Assembly: GCA_964515755.1 (NCBI GenBank)
Contig: CAZEVK010000014.1
Span: forward strand, 1-33,535
Length of the DNA stretch: 33,535 nucleotides
DNA from: JAGVLN01 sp964515755
Lineage (GTDB): Bacteria > Pseudomonadota > Alphaproteobacteria > Rickettsiales > JABSSG01
Direction: 5' to 3'
Part shown: positions 24,632 to 33,472 of the stretch, in pieces
How the letters are laid out: the number at the start of each line of letters is the position of its first letter
How positions within the stretch are numbered: the stretch's first letter is position 1
Notes under the pieces: model-generated
Told to the model about the DNA's origin: nothing
What the model saw: the letters and a program-made list of their open reading frames with translations, nothing else
Databases searched by the model: none
Translations under genes and position numbers: made by a program

Positions 24632-25328
24632 ATCTTCTCTCCCTCTTGTTAAATTCTTCAATTGCTAAATTTAAATCTTTTTTTGTAAAATCAGGCCATA
24701 GAGTTTTAGTGAAATAAAATTCAGTATAAGCCATTTGCCATATTAGAAAATTGCTAATTCTAAGTTCTCCACTAGTACGAATTAATAGATCTGGATCCGG
24801 TATATCTTTAGTATATAAGTAGTCTGAAAAAACTTTTGTTGTAATATCATTAATATCAACTTTTCCATCTTTATAATCTTGGGCTATTTTCTTTGCTGAT
24901 TCAACAATTTCTTCTCTACTACTATAACTAACAGCTAATATTAAATGCATTTGATCATTGTTTTTAGTAAGTTCCATCAGATCATGGATATTTTGTTGAA
25001 GGTCTTCATCCAGTTTTTTTATGTTACCGATCACTTCAACTTTAATATTATTTTTATGAAGTGAGTTTGCTTCATTTTTTAAATAATAACGCATTAATGT
25101 CATCAGATTATCCACTTCTTCTATTGGTCTTTGCCAGTTTTCTGTAGAAAATGTATATAATGTTAAATATTTCACCTTGAGCTTAATACATGCTTCCATA
25201 ATCTTTCTCGTAGTTTTTACTCCAGCTTTATGACCGGCTATGCGCGAGAAATTTCTACTTTTGGCCCATCTGCCGTTACCATCCATTATGATAGCTATAT
25301 GCGATGGTATTATAATGTCTTGATTCAT
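24621..25328 (-). CDS. uppS: Undecaprenyl diphosphate synthase
   Basis: A 235-residue cis-prenyltransferase making the C55 lipid carrier for peptidoglycan and surface sugars. Asp16 in HIAIIMDGNGRWAKSR is the Mg/diphosphate ligand; 'TLYTFSTENWQRP' and the C-terminal 'PDLLIRTSGELRISNF' followed by 'YTEFYF' complete the family pattern. Length is normal. No Shine-Dalgarno is visible before the ATG. The uppS-cdsA-dxr-rseP-bamA order is widely conserved in proteobacteria. Confidence 0.95.
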   Translation of the reverse strand: MNQDIIIPSHIAIIMDGNGRWAKSRNFSRIAGHKAGVKTTRKIMEACIKLKVKYLTLYTFSTENWQRPIEEVDNLMTLMRYYLKNEANSLHKNNIKVEVIGNIKKLDEDLQQNIHDLMELTKNNDQMHLILAVSYSSREEIVESAKKIAQDYKDGKVDINDITTKVFSDYLYTKDIPDPDLLIRTSGELRISNFLIWQMAYTEFYFTKTLWPDFTKKDLNLAIEEFNKRERRYGQ

Positions 25329-25363
25329 TTTTTTATTATTTTTATTATGTAGATATATGTAGA

Positions 25364-25693
25364 TTATGCGTATAGCAAATCTTTTGCAAGTTTTGTAATA
25401 ATTTTTTCATTGATTTTTTTTCTATAATTACTTCTATTTTTCTTTACAACCATAAATCTTTTTTGCTGTTTATACATTTTAATTATATTCTTACGCAAGA
25501 TATATATGTCATGATTTATTAATAAACATATTTCTGCAAAAAGGGGGTCATTACCAAATGTAAAAGATTTGGCTTTCTTTCTTATGTTCGTATCTTGTGA
25601 GTACAATAAATCTGCTATATGTTGCATAAAGCATGCTCGCCACATTTTTATTTCTCCAGATACATCAATTTCATATGGTTTGTTATACGTCAT
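25364..25693 (-). CDS. Small conserved-type hypothetical protein, unrecognised
   Basis: A 109-residue basic protein. No signal peptide or membrane helix is seen. The middle (about residues 18-65: 'MWRACFMQHIADLLYSQ', 'DPLFAEICLLINHD') looks helical and vaguely like small alphaproteobacterial phage- or GTA-associated proteins that share a 'x-AxxFxxIC-x-Lxx-D' pattern; this is a weak impression. The C-terminal 40 residues are rich in lysine and arginine, suggesting nucleic-acid contact. The ATG at 25693 has AGGGA five bases upstream; one at 25717 adds eight residues but has no binding site. It sits 35 bases before uppS and may head that transcript. Confidence 0.6.
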   Translation of the reverse strand: MTYNKPYEIDVSGEIKMWRACFMQHIADLLYSQDTNIRKKAKSFTFGNDPLFAEICLLINHDIYILRKNIIKMYKQQKRFMVVKKNRSNYRKKINEKIITKLAKDLLYA

Positions 25694-25733
25694 TTTAATC
25701 CCTAAATTTAAATTCATAATTGTAAGTTATAGT

Positions 25734-25751
25734 TAACATATATATATGTTA
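25734..25751. repeat. 18-bp perfect AT palindrome upstream of the small unknown gene
   Basis: TAACATATATATATGTTA is self-complementary. It lies about 40 bases before the ATG at 25693, where an operator could act. The rest of the gap to 25943 holds no tRNA, clear promoter or credible gene. AT palindromes arise by chance more often in such DNA. Confidence 0.4.
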
Positions 25752-25943
25752 TTAATATTTAGTTAATATGTGTAAAATTTTTAAAATAAATTACAAGAAA
25801 GACTTTTACTATGATTTCACTTATTTATTAATATATGAGAAGAGTAGCGTTACCCATCGAAAAGATAGTTTTAGATCAAGAGAATCTAACAGTTAATCAA
25901 GCTTTAATCTGAAGTTCGAATGTAAGTTTGTTTACAATTACAT

Positions 25944-26954
25944 CTAGTTATAATTATAATTTTTAATTAAATTATCTATGTCAGTAGACATGACTATATC
26001 TGTGAGTTTGCTCTGAAGCAAATCATCTATTTCTACCTTAATTAACTTATCGTCTTGAAATTTTGCAAAGCTATAGTGCTTTTTTGCAAATGATTCTAAG
26101 TATTTTCTTGGATCACGTTGAAGTTTTTTAATATAATCAACTTCCCATTCTTGAATAATTATAGGATTAGAAGAGCGTTCAAGCAATGCACTCATACCTT
26201 CTACAGCTCTTGGTTCAGCTCCTTCAATATCCATTAAGATTATGTCGAGCTTATTTACAAAATTAAGAATTACATCTATTTTTTTTGCTTTTACCAACAT
26301 GCGGTGTTCGTTATTTTCAAGATTATCATTCCATGCTATATGTGAACTTCCGGTATTAGATTCCCCGTTAGTGTTAGAGCTAAATTGCAATAAAGTATCC
26401 TGATCATAAGCAGCATAATTATAAACTTGGGTATTTTTAATGTCATTTATCATAAGGTTAATTTTTGTAAAATTATACATTAGTGGTTCAGGATCTACTG
26501 CATAAACATGACCTGTTTCACCAACAGCCTTAGAGAAATTTAATACGTGAGTTCCTATATGAGCTCCAAGAACTAAAGCATTGTCGCCATGCTTAGTAAA
26601 AAGTGTAATTGCTTTAGTAACCTGTGGTTCCCAGCCTTTAGATAGTGAATTATGTCTTGAAACTACGTTGTCACAAGCATCAACTAACATGGTAAACCCA
26701 GCTTTGTTATTAATAAGTTTAGCTCTATCTGCAATAGTATTACTATTGCAATTATAAGATCTCCCGAAGTAAGTATCTAAGTCATTATATATAATGGCCA
26801 ATTTGCTAGCCACAATGTAATTAAATTTACTAGGAATAACCATTAAAGTTGCAAAGCAAGTAATGATAAATGTTAAAATATACTTCAAAAAATTACTCTC
26901 TAAACTATGAACTATTTTAAAAGTATATGTGTTTGTAATTTGTTTTTCAAACAA
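25944..26954 (-). CDS. FkbM-family methyltransferase with an N-terminal membrane segment
   Basis: An SAM-dependent methyltransferase of the FkbM family, about 336 residues. The SAM loop is ALVLGAHIGTHVL (about 126-138), followed by YAVDPEP with Asp154 and the FkbM-typical MDIEGAEPRAVEGM. The C-terminal part has 'IIIQEWEVDY'. A hydrophobic stretch at about 23-42 (ILTFIITCFATLMVIP) looks like a signal anchor or signal peptide, unusual for this family. The start is uncertain: TTG at 26954, or TTG at 26888 with GAGAG seven bases upstream, which would place the hydrophobic segment at the very N-terminus. The acceptor is unknown; family members methylate sugars, peptides or small molecules. It lies 60 bases after aroK on the same strand. 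Confidence 0.78.
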   Translation of the reverse strand: MFEKQITNTYTFKIVHSLESNFLKYILTFIITCFATLMVIPSKFNYIVASKLAIIYNDLDTYFGRSYNCNSNTIADRAKLINNKAGFTMLVDACDNVVSRHNSLSKGWEPQVTKAITLFTKHGDNALVLGAHIGTHVLNFSKAVGETGHVYAVDPEPLMYNFTKINLMINDIKNTQVYNYAAYDQDTLLQFSSNTNGESNTGSSHIAWNDNLENNEHRMLVKAKKIDVILNFVNKLDIILMDIEGAEPRAVEGMSALLERSSNPIIIQEWEVDYIKKLQRDPRKYLESFAKKHYSFAKFQDDKLIKVEIDDLLQSKLTDIVMSTDIDNLIKNYNYN

Positions 26955-27014
26955 TAAAATTTTTTAGCACGGATATAATTCTAGTTTTTAGTTAATTAGG
27001 ATGGTGGTTAAAAA

Positions 27015-27575
27015 TCAGTCATTATTGCGTTGGATATACTGTTGCAGTTTTGTTATTATCGTATTAACTACATGATAATGAGTTAAGATGTCACTATCTA
27101 CAGTTAGATGAGCGTTTGCGTATGTTTGGTATCGGTCACTCATTATTTTTTGAAGAATTTCTTTTTTGTCGCCTTGTTCTAATATAGGCCTCGTGTTTTT
27201 TCTTTGGACTCTTTCTAATAAAACTTCTAAAGGTGCCCTTAGCCAAATACTGATGCCTTTTCTTAGGACTAATTCTCTAACATCGTCATGAAGAAAAGAT
27301 CCTCCTCCAGTTGCAATCACACTTATCCCAGAATGTAGAGAGGTGTTAATAGCCTCCATTTCTTTTTCTTTAAAATATTCTTCTGATTGATATTTAAATA
27401 TATCGCTAATCGAACAACCAACCATCTGACTCACCATTGAATCGGTGTCAAGAAATGGTATTCCTAATTTTTTGGCTAATCTAAATCCAATAGTAGTTTT
27501 GCCGGCACCCATCATGCCTACCAGAACTATTGGCTTATTAGCACCAACTTTCTCGTATAAATTATTATTGTACAT
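27015..27575 (-). CDS. aroK: Shikimate kinase
   Basis: A 186-residue kinase that phosphorylates shikimate at the 3-hydroxyl. P-loop GMMGAGKTT (Lys26), DTDSMV for substrate, 'GGGSFL' and the lid 'RKNTRPIL' with 'DRYQTYA' are all in place. Length is normal with a short N-terminal lead. In most alphaproteobacteria aroB follows; here an FkbM methyltransferase gene does, and no other shikimate pathway gene is in view. Gluconate-type kinases share the fold but lack this pattern. It is divergent from pepA across 109 bases. Confidence 0.88.
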   Translation of the reverse strand: MYNNNLYEKVGANKPIVLVGMMGAGKTTIGFRLAKKLGIPFLDTDSMVSQMVGCSISDIFKYQSEEYFKEKEMEAINTSLHSGISVIATGGGSFLHDDVRELVLRKGISIWLRAPLEVLLERVQRKNTRPILEQGDKKEILQKIMSDRYQTYANAHLTVDSDILTHYHVVNTIITKLQQYIQRNND

Positions 27576-27669
27576 TTTTATGTTGATATTACTATATAAG
27601 TAATTACATTACTACGTATGCTTTTTAATTTCTACAATAATATTTAAGCATCTAACCCTATATTTAAAG

Positions 27670-27681
27670 ATTGGTACCAAT
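27670..27681. repeat. 12-bp perfect palindrome just before pepA
   Basis: ATTGGTACCAAT ends three bases before the pepA ATG, where the ribosome binding site would lie; no other Shine-Dalgarno is seen. It could be an operator or a chance match. Confidence 0.3.
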
Positions 27682-27684
27682 AAT

Positions 27685-29169
27685 ATGTTACATATAAAGT
27701 TTTGTAAGCAGCTTAATAAAAGTCATAACAATATCGTTCTTTTTATTGATGAAGCTTTTTCAATTACAAATGATATTGATAGTGTTAAAAAACTTTATCA
27801 GTTTGATGTGCTATCAACTTTAAAAAACTGTAATTTTGATGGTAAGTTTGGGGAAGTGGTTATTATCCCTACAGATAAAACTAATCTAAAAAACATTATT
27901 GTAGTTGGTGTTGGTAAGATTAGTGAACTAGATCATAATAAATTTATCAAGCTTGGCAGTAAAATTTACTTAGCATTAGCCAAAGGCAAGTTGGAGCAAA
28001 TAGGTATTTATAGTAGTTCTTTACTTTGCAATAAATTTCTAGAAGAGGAGGTTCTATCTTTTATAAGTTTTGGTTTACAACTAAGAAGTTATAAATTTGA
28101 TAAATATTTCACTGATGAAAAGAAAAAAGTACATTTGCCTGATATAGAAATAGTGACGAGCTCGCCGGAAAAAACAATGGCGTATTATCATGATTTTGAA
28201 GCTATAACTTCTGGTATTAAAATGTCAAAAGATTTAATTACTGAGCCATCAAATGTTAAGTATCCAGAAACTTTTGCCAAGCATTGCGAAAATTTAAAAA
28301 TATTAGGTGTAGATGTTGAAGTGCTTGATGAAAAAAGGATGCAGGAATTAGGTATGAATGCTCTGCTTAGTGTTTCTCAAGGTAGTATAAGAAAACCAAG
28401 ACTTGTAATTATGAAATGGAATGGTGGAAACAAAAACGATAATCCAGTGGCTATTTGCGGAAAAGGTGTAACTTTTGATAGCGGTGGTTTATCACTTAAG
28501 CCTGCTGAATCCATGGAAACAATGAAGTATGATACAGCTGGTGCTGCTATTGTTACTGGATTAATGAAAACTTTAGCATTAAGAAAAGCTAAAGCGAATG
28601 TTGTAGGAGTGATAGGATTAGTTGAAAATATGCCTGATGGCGCTGCACAAAAACCGGGTGATGTTGTAACTACAATGTCTGGTCGAACGATTGAGGTTCT
28701 AAATACTGATGCTGAAGGAAGATTAGTATTGGCAGATGTTTTATGGTATACGCAATCCGTATTTAACCCTAAGTTAATAATTGATATTGCAACTTTAACT
28801 GGAGCAATTTTTGTAACTTTTGGCGGTCATTATGCCGGTCTGTTTTCCAACGATGATAAATTATCTGAGCAATTAATAGCTGCTGGTAATTATGTGGATG
28901 AAAAATTATGGCGCCTTCCTTTAGGGCCAGAGTTTGATAAGATGATAGAATCAACAATAGCTGATATGCAAAATATTGCTAGAGGCGGAGCAGGAAGTAT
29001 TACTGCTGCACAACTATTACAAAGGTTCATTAACAAAAAACCTTGGGCGCATTTAGATATTGCTGGAGCAGGTTGGTCTAAAACTGATAATGACTATCAT
29101 GAAAAGGGCTCTACAGGATTTGGTTTAAGATTACTTAATCAATTTATTATTGATAATTATGAAAAATGA
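27685..29169 (+). CDS. pepA: Leucyl aminopeptidase PepA (M17)
   Basis: A 494-residue cytosolic aminopeptidase with two metal ions, which removes N-terminal residues from peptides. The catalytic C-terminal domain shows GKGVTFDSGGLSLKP (about 257-271), MKYDTAGAA and the M17 signature NTDAEGRL (340-347). The N-terminal macrodomain-like part is typical. Length matches the family. In Escherichia coli PepA also binds DNA as a regulator and recombination cofactor; whether this one does is unknown. It is followed by holC, an order common in proteobacteria. Confidence 0.95.
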   Translation: MLHIKFCKQLNKSHNNIVLFIDEAFSITNDIDSVKKLYQFDVLSTLKNCNFDGKFGEVVIIPTDKTNLKNIIVVGVGKISELDHNKFIKLGSKIYLALAKGKLEQIGIYSSSLLCNKFLEEEVLSFISFGLQLRSYKFDKYFTDEKKKVHLPDIEIVTSSPEKTMAYYHDFEAITSGIKMSKDLITEPSNVKYPETFAKHCENLKILGVDVEVLDEKRMQELGMNALLSVSQGSIRKPRLVIMKWNGGNKNDNPVAICGKGVTFDSGGLSLKPAESMETMKYDTAGAAIVTGLMKTLALRKAKANVVGVIGLVENMPDGAAQKPGDVVTTMSGRTIEVLNTDAEGRLVLADVLWYTQSVFNPKLIIDIATLTGAIFVTFGGHYAGLFSNDDKLSEQLIAAGNYVDEKLWRLPLGPEFDKMIESTIADMQNIARGGAGSITAAQLLQRFINKKPWAHLDIAGAGWSKTDNDYHEKGSTGFGLRLLNQFIIDNYEK

Positions 29170-29620
29170 TCAGTGCGAAGTTAGTTTTTATCATTTGTCT
29201 AAATACCCTGTAGTTAAGGTTTTGCCTAAATTGCTGGAAAAAATCTATCAAGCTGAAAATAGATGTTTGGTGGTATGCCAAAATGATCAAGAAATGAAAG
29301 ATTTAAATGATGTGTTATGGACTTATGCAAGCCGTGCATTTTTACCTCATGGATCTACCATTGATCATAATCCAGAAGTTCAACCGATATTACTTAGCAT
29401 AGATTCTAAAAACTTAAATTCAGCTAAAATTATTTTAGTGCTTTCCGGAATTATTCCTGACAATATTCATGAATTTGAGCGTTGTTTAGATTTATTTTGT
29501 GATACTGATGGTGATGACGTAGTGGTTCAGGCAAGAAAAAGATACAAGTTTTACAAAGATAATAATTATCCATTGACTTATTGGACTCAAAATGACGAAG
29601 GTAGTTGGATTAAGAGTTAG
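29159..29620 (+). CDS. holC: DNA polymerase III chi subunit
   Basis: A 153-residue HolC protein of the clamp loader, which links polymerase III to single-strand binding protein. Seen are 'EVSFYHLSKYPVVKVLPKLL' at the start, CLVVCQNDQEMKDLNDVLWTY split across strand and helix, 'FLPHG', and the C-terminal arginine-rich 'QARKRYKFYKDN' before 'YPLTYW'. The ATG at 29159 overlaps the pepA stop by 11 bp; a TTG at 29150 would add three residues. Length is slightly above the usual 140-150. It ends convergent with mutS (11-bp overlap). Confidence 0.88.
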   Translation: MKNDQCEVSFYHLSKYPVVKVLPKLLEKIYQAENRCLVVCQNDQEMKDLNDVLWTYASRAFLPHGSTIDHNPEVQPILLSIDSKNLNSAKIILVLSGIIPDNIHEFERCLDLFCDTDGDDVVVQARKRYKFYKDNNYPLTYWTQNDEGSWIKS

Positions 29621-32147
29621 TTTTTAGTTTATAAAGAAAGTCTAGTGCGGATTTTGGAGTTAATTCATCAAGGTTAAGATTCTCAATTGCGACGTCTATT
29701 TTAGATTTTGTTTCACTAGTTTTGTTCACTATAATTGTGCTATCTTTTTGATGAAGTTCTTGGAGAATGTCATTTGCTCTTTTAATTACAGATTTTGGAA
29801 TACCAGCAAGTTCAGCGACATTGATACCATAAGAATTATTTGCAATTCCTTGGGCAACTTTATGCATAAAAATAATCTTTTCATCCCATTCTTTCACCTG
29901 AACACTATAGCATTTTAGAGATGTCAAAGTTTTGCTAAGGTCGGTTAGTTCGTGAAAATGGGTTGCAAATAATGCTCTAGATTTAAGATGGTCATGAATA
30001 TATTCAAGACAACTCCAAGCTATTGCCATGCCGTCATAGGTTGATGTTCCTCTCCCTATTTCATCCAAAATAATTAGTGATTTACTAGTTGCTTGATTTA
30101 AAATAGTAGCAGTTTCAATCATTTCGACCAGAAAAGTTGATCGTCCTTGAGCAAGATCATCGCCTGCGCCAACTCTACTAAATACTCGATCAATAATTCC
30201 AATTTTTGCTTTGCTGGCAGGTATAAATGAGCCGATTTGTGCTAAAATAGCAATAATAGCATTTTGACGAAGAAATGTACTTTTACCAGCCATGTTAGGG
30301 CCAGTGATTAGCCATAAATTTTGTAAATTACCAAGATTACAATCATTAGAAATAAAATCTTTTTTTATACTTTGTTCAATAACTGGATGCCTTCCATTCT
30401 CGATATAAAAATCGTTGCTATCATCAATACTAGGCTTGTGATAATTATTATCTACTGCCAATGTTGCAAGTCCAGTTATTACATCAATATATGCGATAGT
30501 CATAGCTGTTGACGATAAGTTTTCTAGATGATTTACTAATTGTGCAATGATGTGTGAAAACACCTCGTTTTCAATAGTAGTAATTTGCGTTTTAGCATTG
30601 ATAATTTCCTCTTCCAATATGCGTAACTTATTAGTAGTAAATCTTTTTGCATTTACCATTGATTGACGTAATATAAACTCTTCACCTGTGATTTTGTTAA
30701 CATGGCTAGGAGTTATTTCTATGTAATAGCCAAGCATATTATTGTATTCAAGTTTGAGATTGGATATATTAGTTTGCTGTCTATACTCATCACGTAATTT
30801 GGTTATTAATTCAACAGAATTATCGCGTAATTCATATAAATGTGCGAGTCTTTGATCAAATTTTGGATTGATGAAATCATTTTGGTTTAAATAAATATCA
30901 CGTTCAGTTAAAGCATTAGAAAGTAGTAATAATAAAGATTCATTTTGTAATAAGTTTGTTGCTAGTGATTTAAGAGATCCAAAAATTTTATTATCTAAAA
31001 GTTTGGCAATGCTTACAGCAGTTTGCAAGCTTTGATATATTGCGTATAAATCTTTAGGAGATCCTCTACCAATTGCTAAGCGTCCGGCAGCTCTTTCTAA
31101 ATCTGGAATTTGTTGTAATTTTTCTCTGAGATGCTTTCTTAATGATTGTTCACTGACAAAAAATTCTACTAAATTAAGTCGCGCGTTAATTTTATTAATG
31201 CTGGTAAGTGGTTGTGAAAGATATTTACGTAATAATCTTCCTCCACTATTAGTTAAAGTTTTATCAATAATTTTTATTAGTGAATGTTTAGCATTTTCAG
31301 AATAAAATAACTCTAGATTCTTACGTGCAACATTATCAATAATCATATATTCACTAGGTGATATTATCTTTGGAAAATTTAAGATAATTTTATCTTTGCG
31401 TTGTGTGATACATAAATATTCAATCAATGCTCCACATGCGCATACTTGGTTGTTGCTAAAGTTACCAAGGCTTTCAATGCTATTTAAATTAAAGTTATCT
31501 TTGATTTTATTATGGTTTTTTTTATACTCAAAAAAACTATTTACGAATGTAACAAATTTTGGTTTCCATTCAGCTAATTGTTCAACAAGTTTTTTATTAT
31601 TAAAAACGTCGTCAGTAATAATAATTTCAGATGAATTTATTCTTGCTAAATTTGCAGCTAATAAATCTAATGAAGAGGTAATGGTATAAAATTCAAACGT
31701 TGATAAATCTACATAAGCTATTACTGCTTCTTGATCTTGAAATGTAATTGCTGATAAGTAATTTGAAGATTTACCTTCAAGTAAAATTTCTTCGGTGAGA
31801 GTTCCCGGAGTAATTATTCTGACTACATCGCGGTTTACTACTGTCTTAGAGCCACGTTTTTTAGCTTCTTCTGGTGATTCTAATTGTTCACAAATTGCAA
31901 CTTTATAGCCATTTTTGATTAATTTATTGATATAATTTTCAGCGCTGTGATAAGGAACGCCACACATAGGTATCTCTTGATCTTGCTGTTTACCTCTTCT
32001 AGTTAGTGCTATTTCTAAAATTGGTGCAGCGATGACTGCATCTTCAAAAAATAATTCATAGAAATCACCCATACGAAATAATAATAAACAATCTTGATGA
32101 GCTGCTTTAGCTTCATGATATTGCTGCATCATAGGGGTGTTTTTCAT
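29610..32147 (-). CDS. mutS: DNA mismatch repair protein MutS
   Basis: An 845-residue mismatch recognition ATPase. The N-terminal mismatch-binding domain has GDFYELFFEDA, with the wedge Phe in the FYE. Connector, lever and clamp regions follow, and the ATPase domain has Walker A GPNMAGKST (about 614-622), 'LDEIGRGTSTYDG' and 'ATHFHELT'. The C-terminal end is near normal length. No mutL is adjacent. It follows ampG by 43 bases and converges on holC. Confidence 0.96.
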   Translation of the reverse strand: MKNTPMMQQYHEAKAAHQDCLLLFRMGDFYELFFEDAVIAAPILEIALTRRGKQQDQEIPMCGVPYHSAENYINKLIKNGYKVAICEQLESPEEAKKRGSKTVVNRDVVRIITPGTLTEEILLEGKSSNYLSAITFQDQEAVIAYVDLSTFEFYTITSSLDLLAANLARINSSEIIITDDVFNNKKLVEQLAEWKPKFVTFVNSFFEYKKNHNKIKDNFNLNSIESLGNFSNNQVCACGALIEYLCITQRKDKIILNFPKIISPSEYMIIDNVARKNLELFYSENAKHSLIKIIDKTLTNSGGRLLRKYLSQPLTSINKINARLNLVEFFVSEQSLRKHLREKLQQIPDLERAAGRLAIGRGSPKDLYAIYQSLQTAVSIAKLLDNKIFGSLKSLATNLLQNESLLLLLSNALTERDIYLNQNDFINPKFDQRLAHLYELRDNSVELITKLRDEYRQQTNISNLKLEYNNMLGYYIEITPSHVNKITGEEFILRQSMVNAKRFTTNKLRILEEEIINAKTQITTIENEVFSHIIAQLVNHLENLSSTAMTIAYIDVITGLATLAVDNNYHKPSIDDSNDFYIENGRHPVIEQSIKKDFISNDCNLGNLQNLWLITGPNMAGKSTFLRQNAIIAILAQIGSFIPASKAKIGIIDRVFSRVGAGDDLAQGRSTFLVEMIETATILNQATSKSLIILDEIGRGTSTYDGMAIAWSCLEYIHDHLKSRALFATHFHELTDLSKTLTSLKCYSVQVKEWDEKIIFMHKVAQGIANNSYGINVAELAGIPKSVIKRANDILQELHQKDSTIIVNKTSETKSKIDVAIENLNLDELTPKSALDFLYKLKTNS

Positions 32148-32190
32148 CTTAGCACTAGTTTTTATAAGCAGGCGTTTCAGAGATATAAAT

Positions 32191-33453
32191 TTATTGGATA
32201 CGCTTTATGTTCCTGATTTTTAAAATCATCAATAATCCAGGTAGAGCTGCAATCATGCTGACTATAAAGAACATAGTCCATCCATAATCATCTACAACAA
32301 ATCCTAATGTGCCGGAGATGAGATTTCGACCAATTGTAGCAAAAGAGCTGAGTAGAGCATATTGTGTTGCTGCAAAATTAAGGTTACATAGACTGCTTAT
32401 ATATCCAACAAAAACTACATCACCAATGCCGGAGCAGACATTTTCAATAGTGATAGTTGTAATTAGCATTAAATTGTTGTGCCCTATATAATCTTGTAAG
32501 ATAAACATACCATTAGAAAGCATTTGTATAATAGCGGCAAATATTAACGAATGTATAAGACCATATCGATGAACAACTACTCCACCTATAAAAGTTCCTA
32601 AAAGTGTAGATGGTAAACCATAAGTTTTTACTATTAAAGCAATTTCTTGCAGTGAAAATCCGGTTTTGATCAAAAATGGTTGAGTTAAATTTCCTACGAC
32701 TGCATCACCAAGTTTGAATAATATTATAAATAAAAGAAGATATATCCATCCAGATGTTTGGGTAAAGTTCTTAAACGGTTCTATTATCATTTTAGATAAA
32801 TGTTCATGATAACCTTTTAAAATCTTTTGATCTTTATGTATAGGCTCTGAGCTGAGAAGCGTAACTACTAATGCAAGTGCCATTATAATTCCGCCTACAT
32901 AATATGCATAATGCCAATTTGAATAGCCAGCTATCACTAACAGTGCTGCTCCTGAGATATATAACCCTATCCTGTAACCGTAGATATACATTGTTACACC
33001 CATTGATTGTAAATTTACTGGTAATTTTTCAATACGGTAAGCATCAACGACTATATCTTGGCTAGCTGATAAAAATACTACTATTGTTGCCATAACAGCG
33101 CAGTATAAAAGGTTTGAATTTGGTTCACTTATGGCGAGTAAGAAAATTGCTATAACCATTAAGCTTTGTATTAAAAATAACCAACTCCGACGTTGACCAA
33201 ATTTCTTATATAAAATTGGAAGCCTGATGCCGTCAATAAATGGTGACCATAAGAATTTTATGGAATAAGGAATTGAAACGAAAGCAAAAGCACCAACTTC
33301 TTTCATTGAAATTCCATGAGTTGCAATCCATGTTTTTAAGGTAGAAGCTGTGAGTGCTAAAGGGAATCCGCAAGCCATCCCCATAAAAAGCATTACTAAT
33401 AAATCAGGATTTGAAACAAGGTCACGAAAACTAGGTTTTAAATTGCTTTTCAT
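32191..33453 (-). CDS. ampG: AmpG-type muropeptide permease (MFS)
   Basis: A 420-residue major facilitator with about 12 membrane helices. 'GFPLALTASTLKTWIATHGIS' near the start (in part), SIPYSIKFLWSPFIDG, GQRRSWLFLIQ and SASQDIVVDAYRIEKL match AmpG, which imports anhydromuropeptides from the periplasm for recycling. Rickettsiales often carry several AmpG paralogues, some with altered substrates, so the exact cargo is uncertain. It begins 20 bases after the tRNA-Glu gene on the same strand and lies upstream of mutS. Confidence 0.88.
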   Translation of the reverse strand: MKSNLKPSFRDLVSNPDLLVMLFMGMACGFPLALTASTLKTWIATHGISMKEVGAFAFVSIPYSIKFLWSPFIDGIRLPILYKKFGQRRSWLFLIQSLMVIAIFLLAISEPNSNLLYCAVMATIVVFLSASQDIVVDAYRIEKLPVNLQSMGVTMYIYGYRIGLYISGAALLVIAGYSNWHYAYYVGGIIMALALVVTLLSSEPIHKDQKILKGYHEHLSKMIIEPFKNFTQTSGWIYLLLFIILFKLGDAVVGNLTQPFLIKTGFSLQEIALIVKTYGLPSTLLGTFIGGVVVHRYGLIHSLIFAAIIQMLSNGMFILQDYIGHNNLMLITTITIENVCSGIGDVVFVGYISSLCNLNFAATQYALLSSFATIGRNLISGTLGFVVDDYGWTMFFIVSMIAALPGLLMILKIRNIKRIQ

Positions 33454-33472
33454 TTTATAGAACTAAATAATT

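Noticed and set aside
25835..25912. A 25-codon plus-strand frame starting MRRVALPIEK in the spacer upstream of the small unknown gene.
   Set aside because: No ribosome binding site, no recognisable family and too short to stand on its own; it may be a gene remnant, but nothing shows this.
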